Below, one piece after another: positions 34,469 through 43,420 of a stretch of DNA of 64,000 nucleotides. Source of the stretch: an uncultured Alphaproteobacteria bacterium. Its GTDB lineage: Bacteria > Pseudomonadota > Alphaproteobacteria > Caulobacterales > Parvularculaceae. Where the stretch lies: positions 62,001-126,000 of the forward strand of contig CADEDN010000001.1 of the NCBI GenBank assembly GCA_902826095.1, given 5' to 3'. Position 1 is the stretch's first letter; each line of letters begins with the position of its first letter. The notes beneath the pieces are model-generated. The model did not search any database, was not told the origin of the DNA, and saw only the letters and a list, made by a program, of their open reading frames with translations. Both the position numbers and the translations under genes were made by a program.

Positions 34469-34502
34469 AAAGGCCCGGCGTGCGGAAGCGCCGGGCCTTT
34501 TT
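34469..34502 (+). terminator. Intrinsic terminator after the POT transporter
   Basis: AAGGCCCGGCG pairs with CGCCGGGCCTT across TGCGGAAG, followed by a short T run. It lies 24 bp after the transporter stop. Confidence 0.85.
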
Positions 34503-34554
34503 GTTGCGGCCGGAATCGCGCGCCGGTTCCGTTAGTTGCGTGGCGCGTCGCGGG

Positions 34555-35313
34555 TCAGGGGATGTGCGCGGAGAATTGCTGATGCGGCAGGTCGGTCACG
34601 CCGACGCCGAAGACGCCGGCCAGCAGGCTTTCAGAAAGCGCCTCGCCCGGCGCGCCGTCGGCGGCGACCCTTCCTTCATGCAACACGATGATCCGTGTGC
34701 AGAAACGCTGCGCCAAGCCGAGATCGTGGATCGCGGCGAGGACAAGCGAGCCCCCCGCCGCTTTCGCGCGGAGGACCGATCCGATGGAGAGAGCGTGTCT
34801 TAAATCAAGCGCCGCTGTCGGCTCATCAGCAAGCAGGATCGGCGTCTCCGCGGCGAGCGCGCGCGCCAGGTGAATGCGCGCCTGCTCGCCGCCGGACAAG
34901 GTCGTCACAATGCGGTTGCGGAAGGGCAGCGCGTCGGTCAGGGCGAGCGCGCGCTCGACGGCGGCGCGATCTTCCGGGCCAAGACGATGCGGCGCGCCAT
35001 AGGCGAATCGCCCGAGGCTCGCAACCGCTTCGGCCGTCATCGCCCAGTGAATGTCGCGCGCTTGCGGCAGATAGGCGATCGATCTTGCGCGCGCTGTCGG
35101 CCGCAATTGCTCCAGATCGGCGCCGTCAAGCAGGATTGCGCCGGCGCAGAGCCGTTCGACGCCGGCGATCGCGCGCAGCAAGGTCGACTTTCCAGCGCCG
35201 TTCGGCCCGAGAATTCCGATGAATTCGCCGGCGCTCGCGCGCAGATTGACGCGGTCAAGCAGGACCGCGCCGTCCCGCCTTACGCCGATATTGTCGAGCG
35301 AGAGCGATGTCAT
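34555..35313 (-). CDS. btuD: Vitamin B12 ABC transporter ATP-binding protein
   Basis: 252 residues with Walker A GPNGAGKST, the signature LSGGEQARIHLARAL, Walker B ILLADEPTAALD and the switch His in AIHDLGLA. It is the last gene of the riboswitch-led operon; its ATG overlaps the permease stop by four bases. The FecE/BtuD subfamily serves iron-siderophore, heme or cobalamin importers; the cobalamin riboswitch decides for B12. Confidence 0.9.
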   Translation of the reverse strand: MTSLSLDNIGVRRDGAVLLDRVNLRASAGEFIGILGPNGAGKSTLLRAIAGVERLCAGAILLDGADLEQLRPTARARSIAYLPQARDIHWAMTAEAVASLGRFAYGAPHRLGPEDRAAVERALALTDALPFRNRIVTTLSGGEQARIHLARALAAETPILLADEPTAALDLRHALSIGSVLRAKAAGGSLVLAAIHDLGLAQRFCTRIIVLHEGRVAADGAPGEALSESLLAGVFGVGVTDLPHQQFSAHIP

Positions 35314-36302
35314 CGCGCGATCCTTTGGGTGCGTGCGGCGACGAAGATGAAAGCGGGCGCGCCGATCAGCGCTGCGGCGACGCCAAGCTTTAATTCCTGG
35401 TCGAAAGGCAGAAGGCGGATGACAAGATCGGCGGCGGCGAGGATCGCGCCGCCGATCATGGCCGCCGGCGCAATCGAGCGGCCCGGATCATGCGCGACAA
35501 ACGGCCGCGCCAGATGCGGCGCGATGATCCCGACAAAGCCGATCGCCCCGGCGAGCGCAACCGACGCGCCCGTCATCAAGGCGGCGCCGGCGATCGCGAC
35601 CGCGCGCGTTCGCGCCATGTCGACGCCGAGCGTCGCCGCCGTTTCTTCGCCGAGCGACAGCGCCGTCAGCGCCGGCGCCGCGAAGAGAGCGAACAAGAAG
35701 CCGGCGCCCATGAATGGCGCGGTCAGCGCGATGTCGTCAAAACTGCGGTTGGCGACGGCGCCGAACAGCCAGTTGACGAGGTCGGAGAGGATGAAGGGGT
35801 TCGGCGCAAGGTTCATGACGAGCGCGATCAGCGCGCCGGCGAATGATGATAGCCCAACGCCGACGAGAATGAGCCGGGCCGGCGACAAGCGCCCGGCGCC
35901 GAACGCCTGCAGGACCGCCGTCGCCGCGAGGGCGAAGAGAATGGAAGCCGCCGGCGTCGCCCATTCGGCGTGCGTCGACAGGTTGAAATAAATCGCGATG
36001 ACAGCGCCGAGCGCCGCCATCGCCGAGACGCCAAGGACGCCGGGATCGGCGAGCGGATTGCGCAGCAGGCCCTGCATGACGGCGCCCGAAGCGCCAAGCG
36101 CCGCGCCGGCGAGCCAGGCGGCGAGCGCTCGCGGCAACCGGATTTCGCGCAGGATCGTTCCGGCGGCGCTGTCGTCGAACAGGGCGCCGAAGGATTCTCC
36201 GATCGTAAGGTTGGCCGGCCCGACGAGGCAGGACGCGATCAGGATCGCAAGGCTGGCCACGGCGAGAGCGATCGCCGAACCGCGCTGCAGGCGGTCACTC
36301 AT
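35310..36302 (-). CDS. btuC: Vitamin B12 ABC transporter permease (FecCD family)
   Basis: 330 residues from ATG 36302 (MSDRLQRGSAIALAVASL); the frame is open to 36392 inside the upstream gene. About ten hydrophobic helices; family segments IRLPRALAAWLAGAALGASGAVMQGLLRNPLADPGVLGVSAMAALGAV and GFVGIIAPHLARPFVAHDPGRSIAPAAMIGGAILAAADLVIR are clear. It forms the inner-membrane channel with BtuD. It overlaps the substrate-binding gene by eight bases. Confidence 0.92.
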   Translation of the reverse strand: MSDRLQRGSAIALAVASLAILIASCLVGPANLTIGESFGALFDDSAAGTILREIRLPRALAAWLAGAALGASGAVMQGLLRNPLADPGVLGVSAMAALGAVIAIYFNLSTHAEWATPAASILFALAATAVLQAFGAGRLSPARLILVGVGLSSFAGALIALVMNLAPNPFILSDLVNWLFGAVANRSFDDIALTAPFMGAGFLFALFAAPALTALSLGEETAATLGVDMARTRAVAIAGAALMTGASVALAGAIGFVGIIAPHLARPFVAHDPGRSIAPAAMIGGAILAAADLVIRLLPFDQELKLGVAAALIGAPAFIFVAARTQRIAR

Positions 36303-37089
36303 GTTCCCGCCGCCTTTCATCAACCGCGCGCCGGATCGCTTCAGCGGCGTCCAGCGAAAACCATCCGGGGCAGGCGAGAATGTCAGCGTCAAGATCGATG
36401 CGCGGCGTCGCCGCGAGCGTTCGCCGCAGGGCGGGATGTCGGGCCGCCGACCAATGATTGATCCGTTCGCTGTTCGCCGCGAAAAATCCTGTCGCGATGA
36501 AAGCCGGCGGGTCGGCGATCAGCGCTTCGGCGGATAGCGCCGGCCAATAGGAAAGTCCTTTCTCGGCGGCGACATTGCCGACGCCGGCGGCGGCGAAAAT
36601 TGCGTCAATCATCGTTCCTTTCGCCGCCGTCACGCCGCCCGGCGTCACATAGAGCGCCGACACGCCGGAAGGGCCTTTCGCCGCAAGCGCGCCAAGACGG
36701 TCGTCGATTTCCCGCAGCAGCCTTTCGCCGCGCGCCTGCTGGCCGATCGCCGCCGCGGCCATCCTGACGTTTTCCTTTACGCCGCCGAAGTCGGACGCGT
36801 AATCGAGGGAGACGATCTCGGCGCCGAAGCGTTTAAGGCGCGCGTCGTCGCCGCCCCAGAACCGCAAAACGACATCGACATCGCGCGCGACGATTTCCTC
36901 CGCCTCGGCGCGCGACCGCGGCAGGCCTTGCGCGCTGTTCCGCATGTAAGAAAAATCCTTCACCGCATCGACGGACAAGGCGGCGATCTGCTCTCGGTCG
37001 GCGAGCGCGAGCACGAGCTGGTCGGCGCAGTAATCCGCCGAAAAAACGCGAACGGCGCCGGCGAGCGCGATGAGCGCGGCGGCGCTCAC
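36295..37089 (-). CDS. btuF: Vitamin B12 ABC transporter substrate-binding protein
   Basis: 264 residues. A hydrophobic N-terminus (LIALAGAVRVFSA) serves as the export signal. The body is a BtuF/FhuD-like class III binding protein: YCADQLVLALADREQIAALS, RSRAEAEEIVARDVDVVLRFWG, and VSLDYASDFGGVKENVRMAAAAIGQ, with a long linking helix between the lobes. No lipobox. It lies between btuB and btuC and overlaps both, in a tightly coupled operon. Confidence 0.85.
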   Translation of the reverse strand: MSAAALIALAGAVRVFSADYCADQLVLALADREQIAALSVDAVKDFSYMRNSAQGLPRSRAEAEEIVARDVDVVLRFWGGDDARLKRFGAEIVSLDYASDFGGVKENVRMAAAAIGQQARGERLLREIDDRLGALAAKGPSGVSALYVTPGGVTAAKGTMIDAIFAAAGVGNVAAEKGLSYWPALSAEALIADPPAFIATGFFAANSERINHWSAARHPALRRTLAATPRIDLDADILACPGWFSLDAAEAIRRAVDERRREHE

Positions 37090-38933
37090 AGTCTCACCCT
37101 GACGCCAGCGAAGGCCGATGCGCCGGGCTCGCCATAGCCCGAAACGTCTTCGTAGCGCGCGTCGGTCGCGTTTTCGACGCGGCCGTAAAGGTCAAGTCGG
37201 TCCGACACGGCGTAGGTGGCCCTTATGTCCAGCTTCGCAAAGGAATCATTCGCTGACGGAAAGTCCGCTTCCGCGCCATTGAACAAAAGGCTCGCCGAGA
37301 AAAGCGTCGCATCGCTCGGCCGGATATCGACGCCGACAAGGCCGCTATGTTTGGGCGTGCGCAGGACCCGCGCGCCGGTCAGCGCGTCGCGGGCGTCGAT
37401 GAAAGAATAGGTGAGCCGCAAATCGAGAAAACGCGCCAATGCGACCGCCGCTTCAAACTCGACGCCCTCGCTTTTGACGCGGCCGATGTTGAAATAGCCG
37501 GCGCCGGCGAAATCAAAGTCGATCTGGTCTTTCACGCGCTGGCGAAAATAGGCGGCGCGCACGCTCCCGCCGCCGGATCCAAGCCCTGAAAATTCATGTT
37601 CGACGCCGAAATCAAAGCCGACGGCGCGCTCGGGCCTGAGGTTTGGATTTGGAATGACGCCGAACTGATCGAAATTGAGCTCAAAGAGCGTCGGCGCCCG
37701 AAATCCCTGTCCCCAGCTCGCTCTAAGGCGCGTTCCCGCGGCAAGCGTTAAGACGCCCGCGACGCGCGACGTCGTCGCGCCGTCGAAATTCGAAAACTCA
37801 TCGCGCCGCGCGCCGGCGGAAACGACGACATTGTCAAACGGCGCCGCCTCGATCATCAAAAAAGCGGCGCCGGCGGTTGCGCTCTCGTCGATGCCGGAAA
37901 CGCTGGCGGATGCTCGCTCAATCTCGGCGCCCGCTTCAAGCGAGAGCGATGACGCCAAATCGATGGCGGCGGAATAGCCGGCGGCAAGGCGGTCGCCCGC
38001 CGCCGCGAATGTCGGCGCGCCAAGATCGAAATTCTTCCGATCGACGTTATTGTAGCTGATCAGCAGGGCGCCCTCGAAATCTTCACCCGACCGATGATTA
38101 AGGCGCGCCGCAAGCGCGTAATCCGTCGTGTCTTCGGTTTCGATCGTGTCGGCGAGGGTGAAGGTCGGCGGCGGGAAACCGTCGATTTCCGAATGAGAAT
38201 CGCTAAAGCGCCCGTCAAGGCGCAGATCGGCGCCAGGCGTGAGGCGGACGCCCCCTGAAATCGATGCGGCGATCGATCTGTAGCCGTCCCTTTCGGCGCC
38301 GGACGCGGCGCGTGAAACGCCGTCGGTCCTGACCCCGGAAACGGCGGCGCGGATAAATGCGTCGCCAGCGGCGCCGGAAAGGCTCGCCGCGCCGCGCACG
38401 GTCCCGCGTGAGCCGCCCTCAAGCGACGCGTTCGCGCCGCGCCCGCCGCCCTTCGTGCGAATCGATACGACGCCGCCGATCGCGTCAGCGCCCCAGATGA
38501 GGCTTTGCGGCCCGCGCAGCACTTCAATTCGGTCGATGTCGGCGACATCGAGATTGGCGAAATTATAGCCGCCTTGCGGCGCCGATGGGTCGTTGACGAC
38601 GACGCCGTCGATGACGACGAGCGTTTGCCCGCTTGCGCCGCCCCTCATGCGAACGCTCGCAAATCCGCCGAACGCGCCGTTGCGCGCGACGGCGACGCCG
38701 GGCGCCTCCTTCAGCGCGTCGGCGACAAAAGCATATTGCCGCGCCTCAATGTCGCCCGATGTAATGACGGTGACGGCGGAGCCGACATCTGCGTCCTGGC
38801 GGCGGCGGACGCCGTAGGAATAGACCTCGTCTTGCGATTCATCCGACGAAGCTGCGACGGGCGCGGCGCCGGCGAAAAGGTATGTATACAGACAAAATAC
38901 GGACGAAAGCGTAGCGACGTAAAAGCGCGTCAT
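37086..38933 (-). CDS. btuB: TonB-dependent vitamin B12 receptor
   Basis: 615 residues. A signal peptide ends at APVAAS. The plug domain reads TSGDIEARQYAFVADALKEAPGVAVARNGAFGG, VRMRGGASGQTLVVIDGVVVNDP and DIDRIEVLRGPQSLIWGADAIGGVVSIRTK. A 22-strand type barrel follows, closing with YGEPGASAFAGVRVRL. It takes up cobalamin across the outer membrane with TonB energy. The cobalamin riboswitch directly upstream supports the substrate. It overlaps btuF by four bases. Confidence 0.93.
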   Translation of the reverse strand: MTRFYVATLSSVFCLYTYLFAGAAPVAASSDESQDEVYSYGVRRRQDADVGSAVTVITSGDIEARQYAFVADALKEAPGVAVARNGAFGGFASVRMRGGASGQTLVVIDGVVVNDPSAPQGGYNFANLDVADIDRIEVLRGPQSLIWGADAIGGVVSIRTKGGGRGANASLEGGSRGTVRGAASLSGAAGDAFIRAAVSGVRTDGVSRAASGAERDGYRSIAASISGGVRLTPGADLRLDGRFSDSHSEIDGFPPPTFTLADTIETEDTTDYALAARLNHRSGEDFEGALLISYNNVDRKNFDLGAPTFAAAGDRLAAGYSAAIDLASSLSLEAGAEIERASASVSGIDESATAGAAFLMIEAAPFDNVVVSAGARRDEFSNFDGATTSRVAGVLTLAAGTRLRASWGQGFRAPTLFELNFDQFGVIPNPNLRPERAVGFDFGVEHEFSGLGSGGGSVRAAYFRQRVKDQIDFDFAGAGYFNIGRVKSEGVEFEAAVALARFLDLRLTYSFIDARDALTGARVLRTPKHSGLVGVDIRPSDATLFSASLLFNGAEADFPSANDSFAKLDIRATYAVSDRLDLYGRVENATDARYEDVSGYGEPGASAFAGVRVRL

Positions 38934-39017
38934 GGCGACTCCCTTCAGCGTTCAAGGATGTCGCCGCGACGGATTCCCGCAATTCACGGCTCTTCCCGGC
39001 CGCAAACAGGACGACGT

Positions 39018-39176
39018 CGACGGCAGGTCTCCTGGCTGGCGGGTCGTCGCGTCCGTCTTGCCTTCCCGGCCGGACCGGCCAGTGGCGCTTCATGCGGACG
39101 CTCGCCGCTTACAGTTGCGGGCACAGCCGCGGGTTTTCACCGCGTTCCCTATTCTCCTCCCTTGGGGAGGCACCGT
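39018..39176 (-). promoter_or_regulatory. Cobalamin (AdoCbl) riboswitch
   Basis: On the minus strand the conserved elements appear in order: GGTGCCTCCCC with its pairing GGGAGG, GGGAACGCGGTGAAAACCCG, GCTGTGCCCGCAACTGTAAGC, CATGAAGCGCCACTGG (the B12-box partner region), and GCCAGCCAGGAGACCTGCC at the 3' end. This is a full-length class I cobalamin aptamer. It sits about 85 nt before btuB and should switch off the btuB-F-C-D operon when B12 is plentiful. Confidence 0.95.
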
Positions 39177-39291
39177 CTTGCGGGACGCTAGGCGCGCGCC
39201 GGCGGCAACGCAATGCAAGCTTGGCCGCATCGTCCGTTAGTGGGAATCTTCCCGCAAAATCAGAGAATTGCCGGCATCCAATTAAAGTTTT

Positions 39292-39310
39292 GTGAACCTT
39301 TCCGGTTCAC
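39292..39310. promoter_or_regulatory. Perfect inverted repeat, operator candidate
   Basis: GTGAACC (39292-39298) and GGTTCAC (39304-39310) are perfect inverted copies separated by five bases. They lie between the divergent btuB and ompA-like genes, about 160 bp before ompA. No regulator is assigned. Confidence 0.35.
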
Positions 39311-39471
39311 CGGTGCGTCGAAGACACAACCGATTGCCGATCTCGCCAATCCGGTGCATCTTGGTTAAATAGGCCTGTTAACGCTATGCCAAATTGGCTA
39401 GGAGACTTGGTTAAAGCATGCCTCGCACCCCGCGCGGCCGGTTTTATCGTTTCACCTGAGGAGGGGACTTC

Positions 39472-40617
39472 ATGAAGCTGAAAACTACCCTGTTAGCCGC
39501 CGCTGCGACGCTTGCCATCGCACCGGCCGCCCACGCCTACCAGGGCGTCTATGGCGCGATCGGCGCCGGCCTGTCCTATGTCGGACCGGACCGCGATTTT
39601 GAAGCGGCGGGCCCGCCGCTCACATTCGACAGCGAAGCCGATTACGAAAACGGCATTGGCGTCTACACGGCGCTCGGCCATGAGGGCGGTTCCGGCTGGC
39701 GCAAGGAATTCGAATTCAGCTACCGCACCAACGACCTTCGCCATCTCGCCGGCGAGGCCCCGTTCTTCACTGGCTGGGGCGAGAACACGATCGAAGGCGA
39801 CATTCAGTCGATGGCGTTCATGTTCAATCTGATCAAGAACTTCAAGAGCGACAGCAAAGTGACGCCTTACGCCGGCTTGGGCGCGGGCATTGCGCGCCTC
39901 AAGGCCGACTATGTCGGCGCTGACCCGAGCTTTGGCGGCGGCGCCGCGCTTGGCAGCCTGTCCGTTCAGGACAAGGCCTGGGAGATCGCTTATCAAGGCA
40001 TCGCCGGTCTCGCGTTCGAGCTCGCCGACGGCCTCGCGCTTGATCTCTCCTATCGCTATTTCGCGACGCTTGATCCGGATTTCGACGGCATCCAGGCGGG
40101 CGTTCCCGCGTCGTTCGAGCAGGAATATAATTCGCACAGCCTGTTCGCCGGCCTTCGCTGGAATTTCGGCGCCGCGGCGCCGGCCGCTCCTCAGTACAAG
40201 GATTGCTGGGACGGATCGAGCGTTCCGGTCGCTTCAGACTGCCCGCCGCAGCTGACGGAACAGCAAGCCGCCAATCTCGATCCGATCAACGTCATCGTCT
40301 ATTTCGACTATGACAAGTCGAACCTGACGCCGGAAGCCTCGAACCTGATCAAGGAAGCGGCAGCCCGCGCTCTCGCCAATGACGTCGACGCGGTCGTTGT
40401 TTCCGGCCACGCCGACCGGTCGGGCGGCTCGGCCTATAACCAGGCCCTCTCGGAGCGCCGCGGCTCGGTTGTGCGCGAAGCGCTCATCGCGAACGGCATT
40501 CCCGCCGACAAGATCCGCACGGAATCCTACGGCGAAGAGCGCCCGGCGAAACCGACGGAAGACGGCGTGCGCGAACCGCTTAACCGCCGTTCGGAAGTCA
40601 CGATCAGCTTCCAGTAA
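39472..40617 (+). CDS. OmpA-family outer-membrane protein
   Basis: 381 residues from ATG 39472 with GAGGAGGGG upstream. A signal peptide ends at AHAYQ. Residues 24-230 form a barrel (YGAIGAGLSYVGPDRDF, GWRKEFEFSYRTNDL, PYAGLGAGIARLKADYVG, LFAGLRWNFG). A short Cys-containing linker (KDCWDGSSVPVASDCPPQ) precedes the OmpA peptidoglycan-binding domain: VIVYFDYDKSNLTPEASNLI, VSGHADRSG, LSERRGSVVREAL and NRRSEVTIS. It anchors the outer membrane to peptidoglycan. It is a single-gene unit with its own terminator. Confidence 0.93.
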   Translation: MKLKTTLLAAAATLAIAPAAHAYQGVYGAIGAGLSYVGPDRDFEAAGPPLTFDSEADYENGIGVYTALGHEGGSGWRKEFEFSYRTNDLRHLAGEAPFFTGWGENTIEGDIQSMAFMFNLIKNFKSDSKVTPYAGLGAGIARLKADYVGADPSFGGGAALGSLSVQDKAWEIAYQGIAGLAFELADGLALDLSYRYFATLDPDFDGIQAGVPASFEQEYNSHSLFAGLRWNFGAAAPAAPQYKDCWDGSSVPVASDCPPQLTEQQAANLDPINVIVYFDYDKSNLTPEASNLIKEAAARALANDVDAVVVSGHADRSGGSAYNQALSERRGSVVREALIANGIPADKIRTESYGEERPAKPTEDGVREPLNRRSEVTISFQ

Positions 40618-40641
40618 ACGGTCTGAAGTCTCCTCATTAAG

Positions 40642-40672
40642 CCGGCGCAGCGAAAGCTGCGCCGGTTTTTTT
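40642..40672 (+). terminator. Intrinsic terminator after ompA-like gene
   Basis: CCGGCGCAGC pairs with GCTGCGCCGG across GAAA, followed by seven T. It is a classic rho-independent terminator 24 bp after the stop. Confidence 0.93.
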
Positions 40673-40718
40673 GTGCCGGCGGCTTTACAGGTTCAGCTTC
40701 TCGCAGGCGCCGTCGGCG

Positions 40719-41360
40719 TCAACCGCCGTAAATGCGCCAGAACGCGTCGAGGCCGCGCTCAATTTGCGCGTCGATCGCCTTCGGGAGGTCCTCGGGGACG
40801 GCGCCGAGCAGAACCTCCGTGTACAACGGTTCGGAAATCAGCGCGCCAAGCTGATAGATCGCGGTCTCGACATCGGCGATTTCAAGGCCTTCGCGCTTCG
40901 CCGTGCGCTCGAGAATCGGCGCGAATGTCGACGCCATCAGAGCGGGCCCGTGTTCAAGATAGGATCGGCCGAGCGCCGGGTTGCGGCCGGCCTCGAAGGC
41001 GGCGATCCGCCGCAAGGCGAGCGCTTCGGGCGCAAGGACGCCGTCAAGGAACACATGCGCCATTTCCCGGACGAATTGTTCGGTCGAAAGGCTAGCCTCG
41101 ATGGCGGCGATGTCGACCGGGAGGATGGCGCGACACGTCTCTTCAATCGCCGCGGCGAACAGCTCCTCCTTTGACCGGAAGCGATTGTAGACTGTGCGCT
41201 TTGAAACGCTCGCGACGAGCGCGATCTCGTCCATGCTGGCGGCGTCATACCCTTGCGCGAGGAAGGTCGCCCGGGCCGCCGCAATGATTGCCGCTTCCTT
41301 GGCGTCGCGCGTCGGCGGTGTCGCCGTTGAAATGAGCACAGATCCGAGGGCCCCTCTCAT
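40719..41360 (-). CDS. TetR/AcrR family transcriptional regulator
   Basis: 213 residues from ATG 41360, preceded by GAGAGGGG. The N-terminal helix-turn-helix reads AIIAAARATFLAQGYDAASMDEIALVASVSKRTVYNRFRSKEELFAAAI, typical of TetR repressors. The C-terminal ligand-binding part resembles the AefR-like group (FVREMAHVFLDGVLAPEALALRRIAAFEAGRNPALGRSYLEHGP). It is divergent from the penicillin-binding protein gene; no transporter partner is adjacent, so its target cannot be read from context. Confidence 0.9.
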   Translation of the reverse strand: MRGALGSVLISTATPPTRDAKEAAIIAAARATFLAQGYDAASMDEIALVASVSKRTVYNRFRSKEELFAAAIEETCRAILPVDIAAIEASLSTEQFVREMAHVFLDGVLAPEALALRRIAAFEAGRNPALGRSYLEHGPALMASTFAPILERTAKREGLEIADVETAIYQLGALISEPLYTEVLLGAVPEDLPKAIDAQIERGLDAFWRIYGG

Positions 41361-41464
41361 CACCCCTCTCTTTTGCAGCTTACGCTCGCCGCGCCGACAG
41401 GCACAAGCCGGCTTGCGGCGCGGATTCACGCTTCGTTAACCCTCCTGGTCGGAGTGTTTCCGCC

Positions 41465-43411
41465 ATGGCGCAGACGTCAAAGGGCCGTCGACCGGCATCG
41501 CGACGGGCGGCCGCCGGCTCGCCTGGCGGACGGCGCGCGCGCAAGCGCCGCAAGGGCGGAAAATCAAGGAAGATCGCGGAGCGCCTCATCAGGCACTTCG
41601 CCGACGCAGGCTTCTACCTATTCGCGGCCGCCATCGCCGTCGCGGCGGTCGTCGTCCATTTCACCCGCGATCTTCCCGATACGGACGGCTTATGGCGCGC
41701 CGAATCGGGGCCGCGCATCACGCTGATCGCGGCCGACGGCTCGCCGATCGCCGTGCACGGTCAAAGCCGCGGCGCGCCGGTCCGTCTCGTCGATTTGCCG
41801 CCGCACGCCGCCGCCGCGGTGCTCGCGGTCGAGGATCGGAATTTCTATCATCACGTCGGCGTCAATCCGTTCTCGACGGCGCGCGCGCTTTTCATCAATG
41901 CAAGAGAGGGAGAAGTGCGGCAGGGCGGATCGACCCTGACGCAGCAACTCGCCAAGAACCTGTTTTTGTCGTCTGACCGAACCTACAAGCGAAAAGTCCA
42001 GGAATTCTTTCTCGCGCTCTGGCTGGAGCATCGATTCACCAAGGATGAAATCCTGACGCTCTATTTGAACCGCGTCTATTTCGGCGCCGGCGCCTATGGG
42101 ATTGATGCGGCGAGCCATCGATATTTCAGCAAACCCGCCGCAAAGCTCACCTTGCCGGAGTCGGCCATATTGGCGGGATTGCTGAAAGCGCCGTCGCATT
42201 ATGCGCCGGACAAGAATCCCGTCGACGCCGGACAGCGCGCAAGGCTCGTCGTCGATGCGATGCTCGGCGCCGGGTTCATCACGCGCCGCCAGGCCGATCA
42301 GGCGATCAAGGCGCGCGTACAGATCGGCGCGGCGCAGTTCGCCGGCGCCCCATATCTGGTCGACTATGCGCTTTCGGAATCGAAGCGGACATCGAAGGGC
42401 GTCGACGCGGATCTTGCCGTCCGCACAACCTACGATCCCGCGCTTCAGGATGCGCTGGAAATGGGCGTTCTAGCCGGTTCGGCGATCAGCAGGCTCGATC
42501 CGGAAATCGAAATCGCCGCCGTCATCCTCGACGGCGAGGGCCGTGTGAAAGCGATGGCGGGCGGCCGCGACTATCGGGTCAGCCAGTTCAACCGGGCGAC
42601 CCATGCGCGCCGGCAAGCCGGCTCGGCGTTCAAACCGTTTGTCTTCCTTGCCGCGCTCGAAATGGGCGCCGATCCGCTCGACATCATCGCGGATACGCGC
42701 GTCGCCGTCGGCGCATGGTCGCCGGAGAATTACAAGAAGCAGTATTTCGGAGAAGTCACGCTGACCGAAGCGCTCGCGCGTTCGCTCAATGGCGCGACCG
42801 TTCGCCTGCAGGAGGAAACCGGTCGCGGCGCTGTCCGCCTTGCCGCAAAACGGATGGGCGTTGACGGCCGGCTTTCGCAAGGACCCGCCCTCGCGCTTGG
42901 CGTCGACGCCGTGACGCCGCTCGATCTCGCCGCCGCTTATGCGCCATTCGCGAATGGCGGGTGGCGCGTCGAACCGCATGTCATCGAGACGATCGATCTC
43001 GCCGAGGGCGGGCGCGTCTTTTCGCAAACCTCGCCCTTTGTCGACGCCGCCGCCTCGCCGCGATCAATCGAAAAAATGAATGAGATGCTCGCCGCGGTCG
43101 TCGAATGGGGCACGGGGAAATCGGCGCGCCTGTCGCGCTATCCGGCGTTCGGCAAGACAGGGACGACCCAGAACAATCGCGACGCCTGGTTCGCCGGTCA
43201 TGCGGGCGGGCTTGTGTGCGTCGTCTGGGTCGGCCGCGACGATGACAAGCCGATGGGAGAGATCACGGGCGGCGGCGCGCCGGCGACCATCTGGCGGGAA
43301 ATCATGGAGCGCGCCCTGATCGCCCGGCCGCCAAAGGGCGTGTCCATCTTGGCGCCGGCGGCGGCCATTGAGGAGTCGCAATCGCCCTCCGGCGAAGCCG
43401 TGCAGGGCTGA
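41465..43411 (+). CDS. Bifunctional penicillin-binding protein 1 (transglycosylase/transpeptidase)
   Basis: 648 residues. A basic cytoplasmic N-terminus (KGRRPASRRAAAG...) and one transmembrane helix (FYLFAAAIAVAAVVVHF) come first. The GT51 glycosyltransferase follows with EDRNFYHHVGVNP, RQGGSTLTQQLAKN and KVQEFFLALWLE. The transpeptidase domain has the SxxK serine in RQAGSAFKPF, SLN, and KTGTTQ. It polymerises and cross-links peptidoglycan in the periplasm. The shortness (class A PBPs often exceed 700) and lack of a long C-terminal extension suggest a PBP1-like variant. The convergent YgjP-type gene ends 9 bp after it. Confidence 0.93.
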   Translation: MAQTSKGRRPASRRAAAGSPGGRRARKRRKGGKSRKIAERLIRHFADAGFYLFAAAIAVAAVVVHFTRDLPDTDGLWRAESGPRITLIAADGSPIAVHGQSRGAPVRLVDLPPHAAAAVLAVEDRNFYHHVGVNPFSTARALFINAREGEVRQGGSTLTQQLAKNLFLSSDRTYKRKVQEFFLALWLEHRFTKDEILTLYLNRVYFGAGAYGIDAASHRYFSKPAAKLTLPESAILAGLLKAPSHYAPDKNPVDAGQRARLVVDAMLGAGFITRRQADQAIKARVQIGAAQFAGAPYLVDYALSESKRTSKGVDADLAVRTTYDPALQDALEMGVLAGSAISRLDPEIEIAAVILDGEGRVKAMAGGRDYRVSQFNRATHARRQAGSAFKPFVFLAALEMGADPLDIIADTRVAVGAWSPENYKKQYFGEVTLTEALARSLNGATVRLQEETGRGAVRLAAKRMGVDGRLSQGPALALGVDAVTPLDLAAAYAPFANGGWRVEPHVIETIDLAEGGRVFSQTSPFVDAAASPRSIEKMNEMLAAVVEWGTGKSARLSRYPAFGKTGTTQNNRDAWFAGHAGGLVCVVWVGRDDDKPMGEITGGGAPATIWREIMERALIARPPKGVSILAPAAAIEESQSPSGEAVQG

Positions 43412-43420
43412 ACAGCAGCG

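Larger units (their letters stand above)
38934..39471. other. Divergent btuB/ompA intergenic region
   Basis: 538 bp between two divergent outer-membrane protein genes. It holds the cobalamin riboswitch (39018-39176, minus), the presumed btuB promoter just beyond 39180, an inverted repeat at 39292-39310, and AT-richer sequence at 39360-39420 that should contain the ompA promoter. No gene is visible. Confidence 0.7.

Noticed and set aside
39363-39385. Paired TTAA motifs upstream of the ompA-like gene as a CtrA site
   Set aside because: The spacing is nine bases instead of seven.
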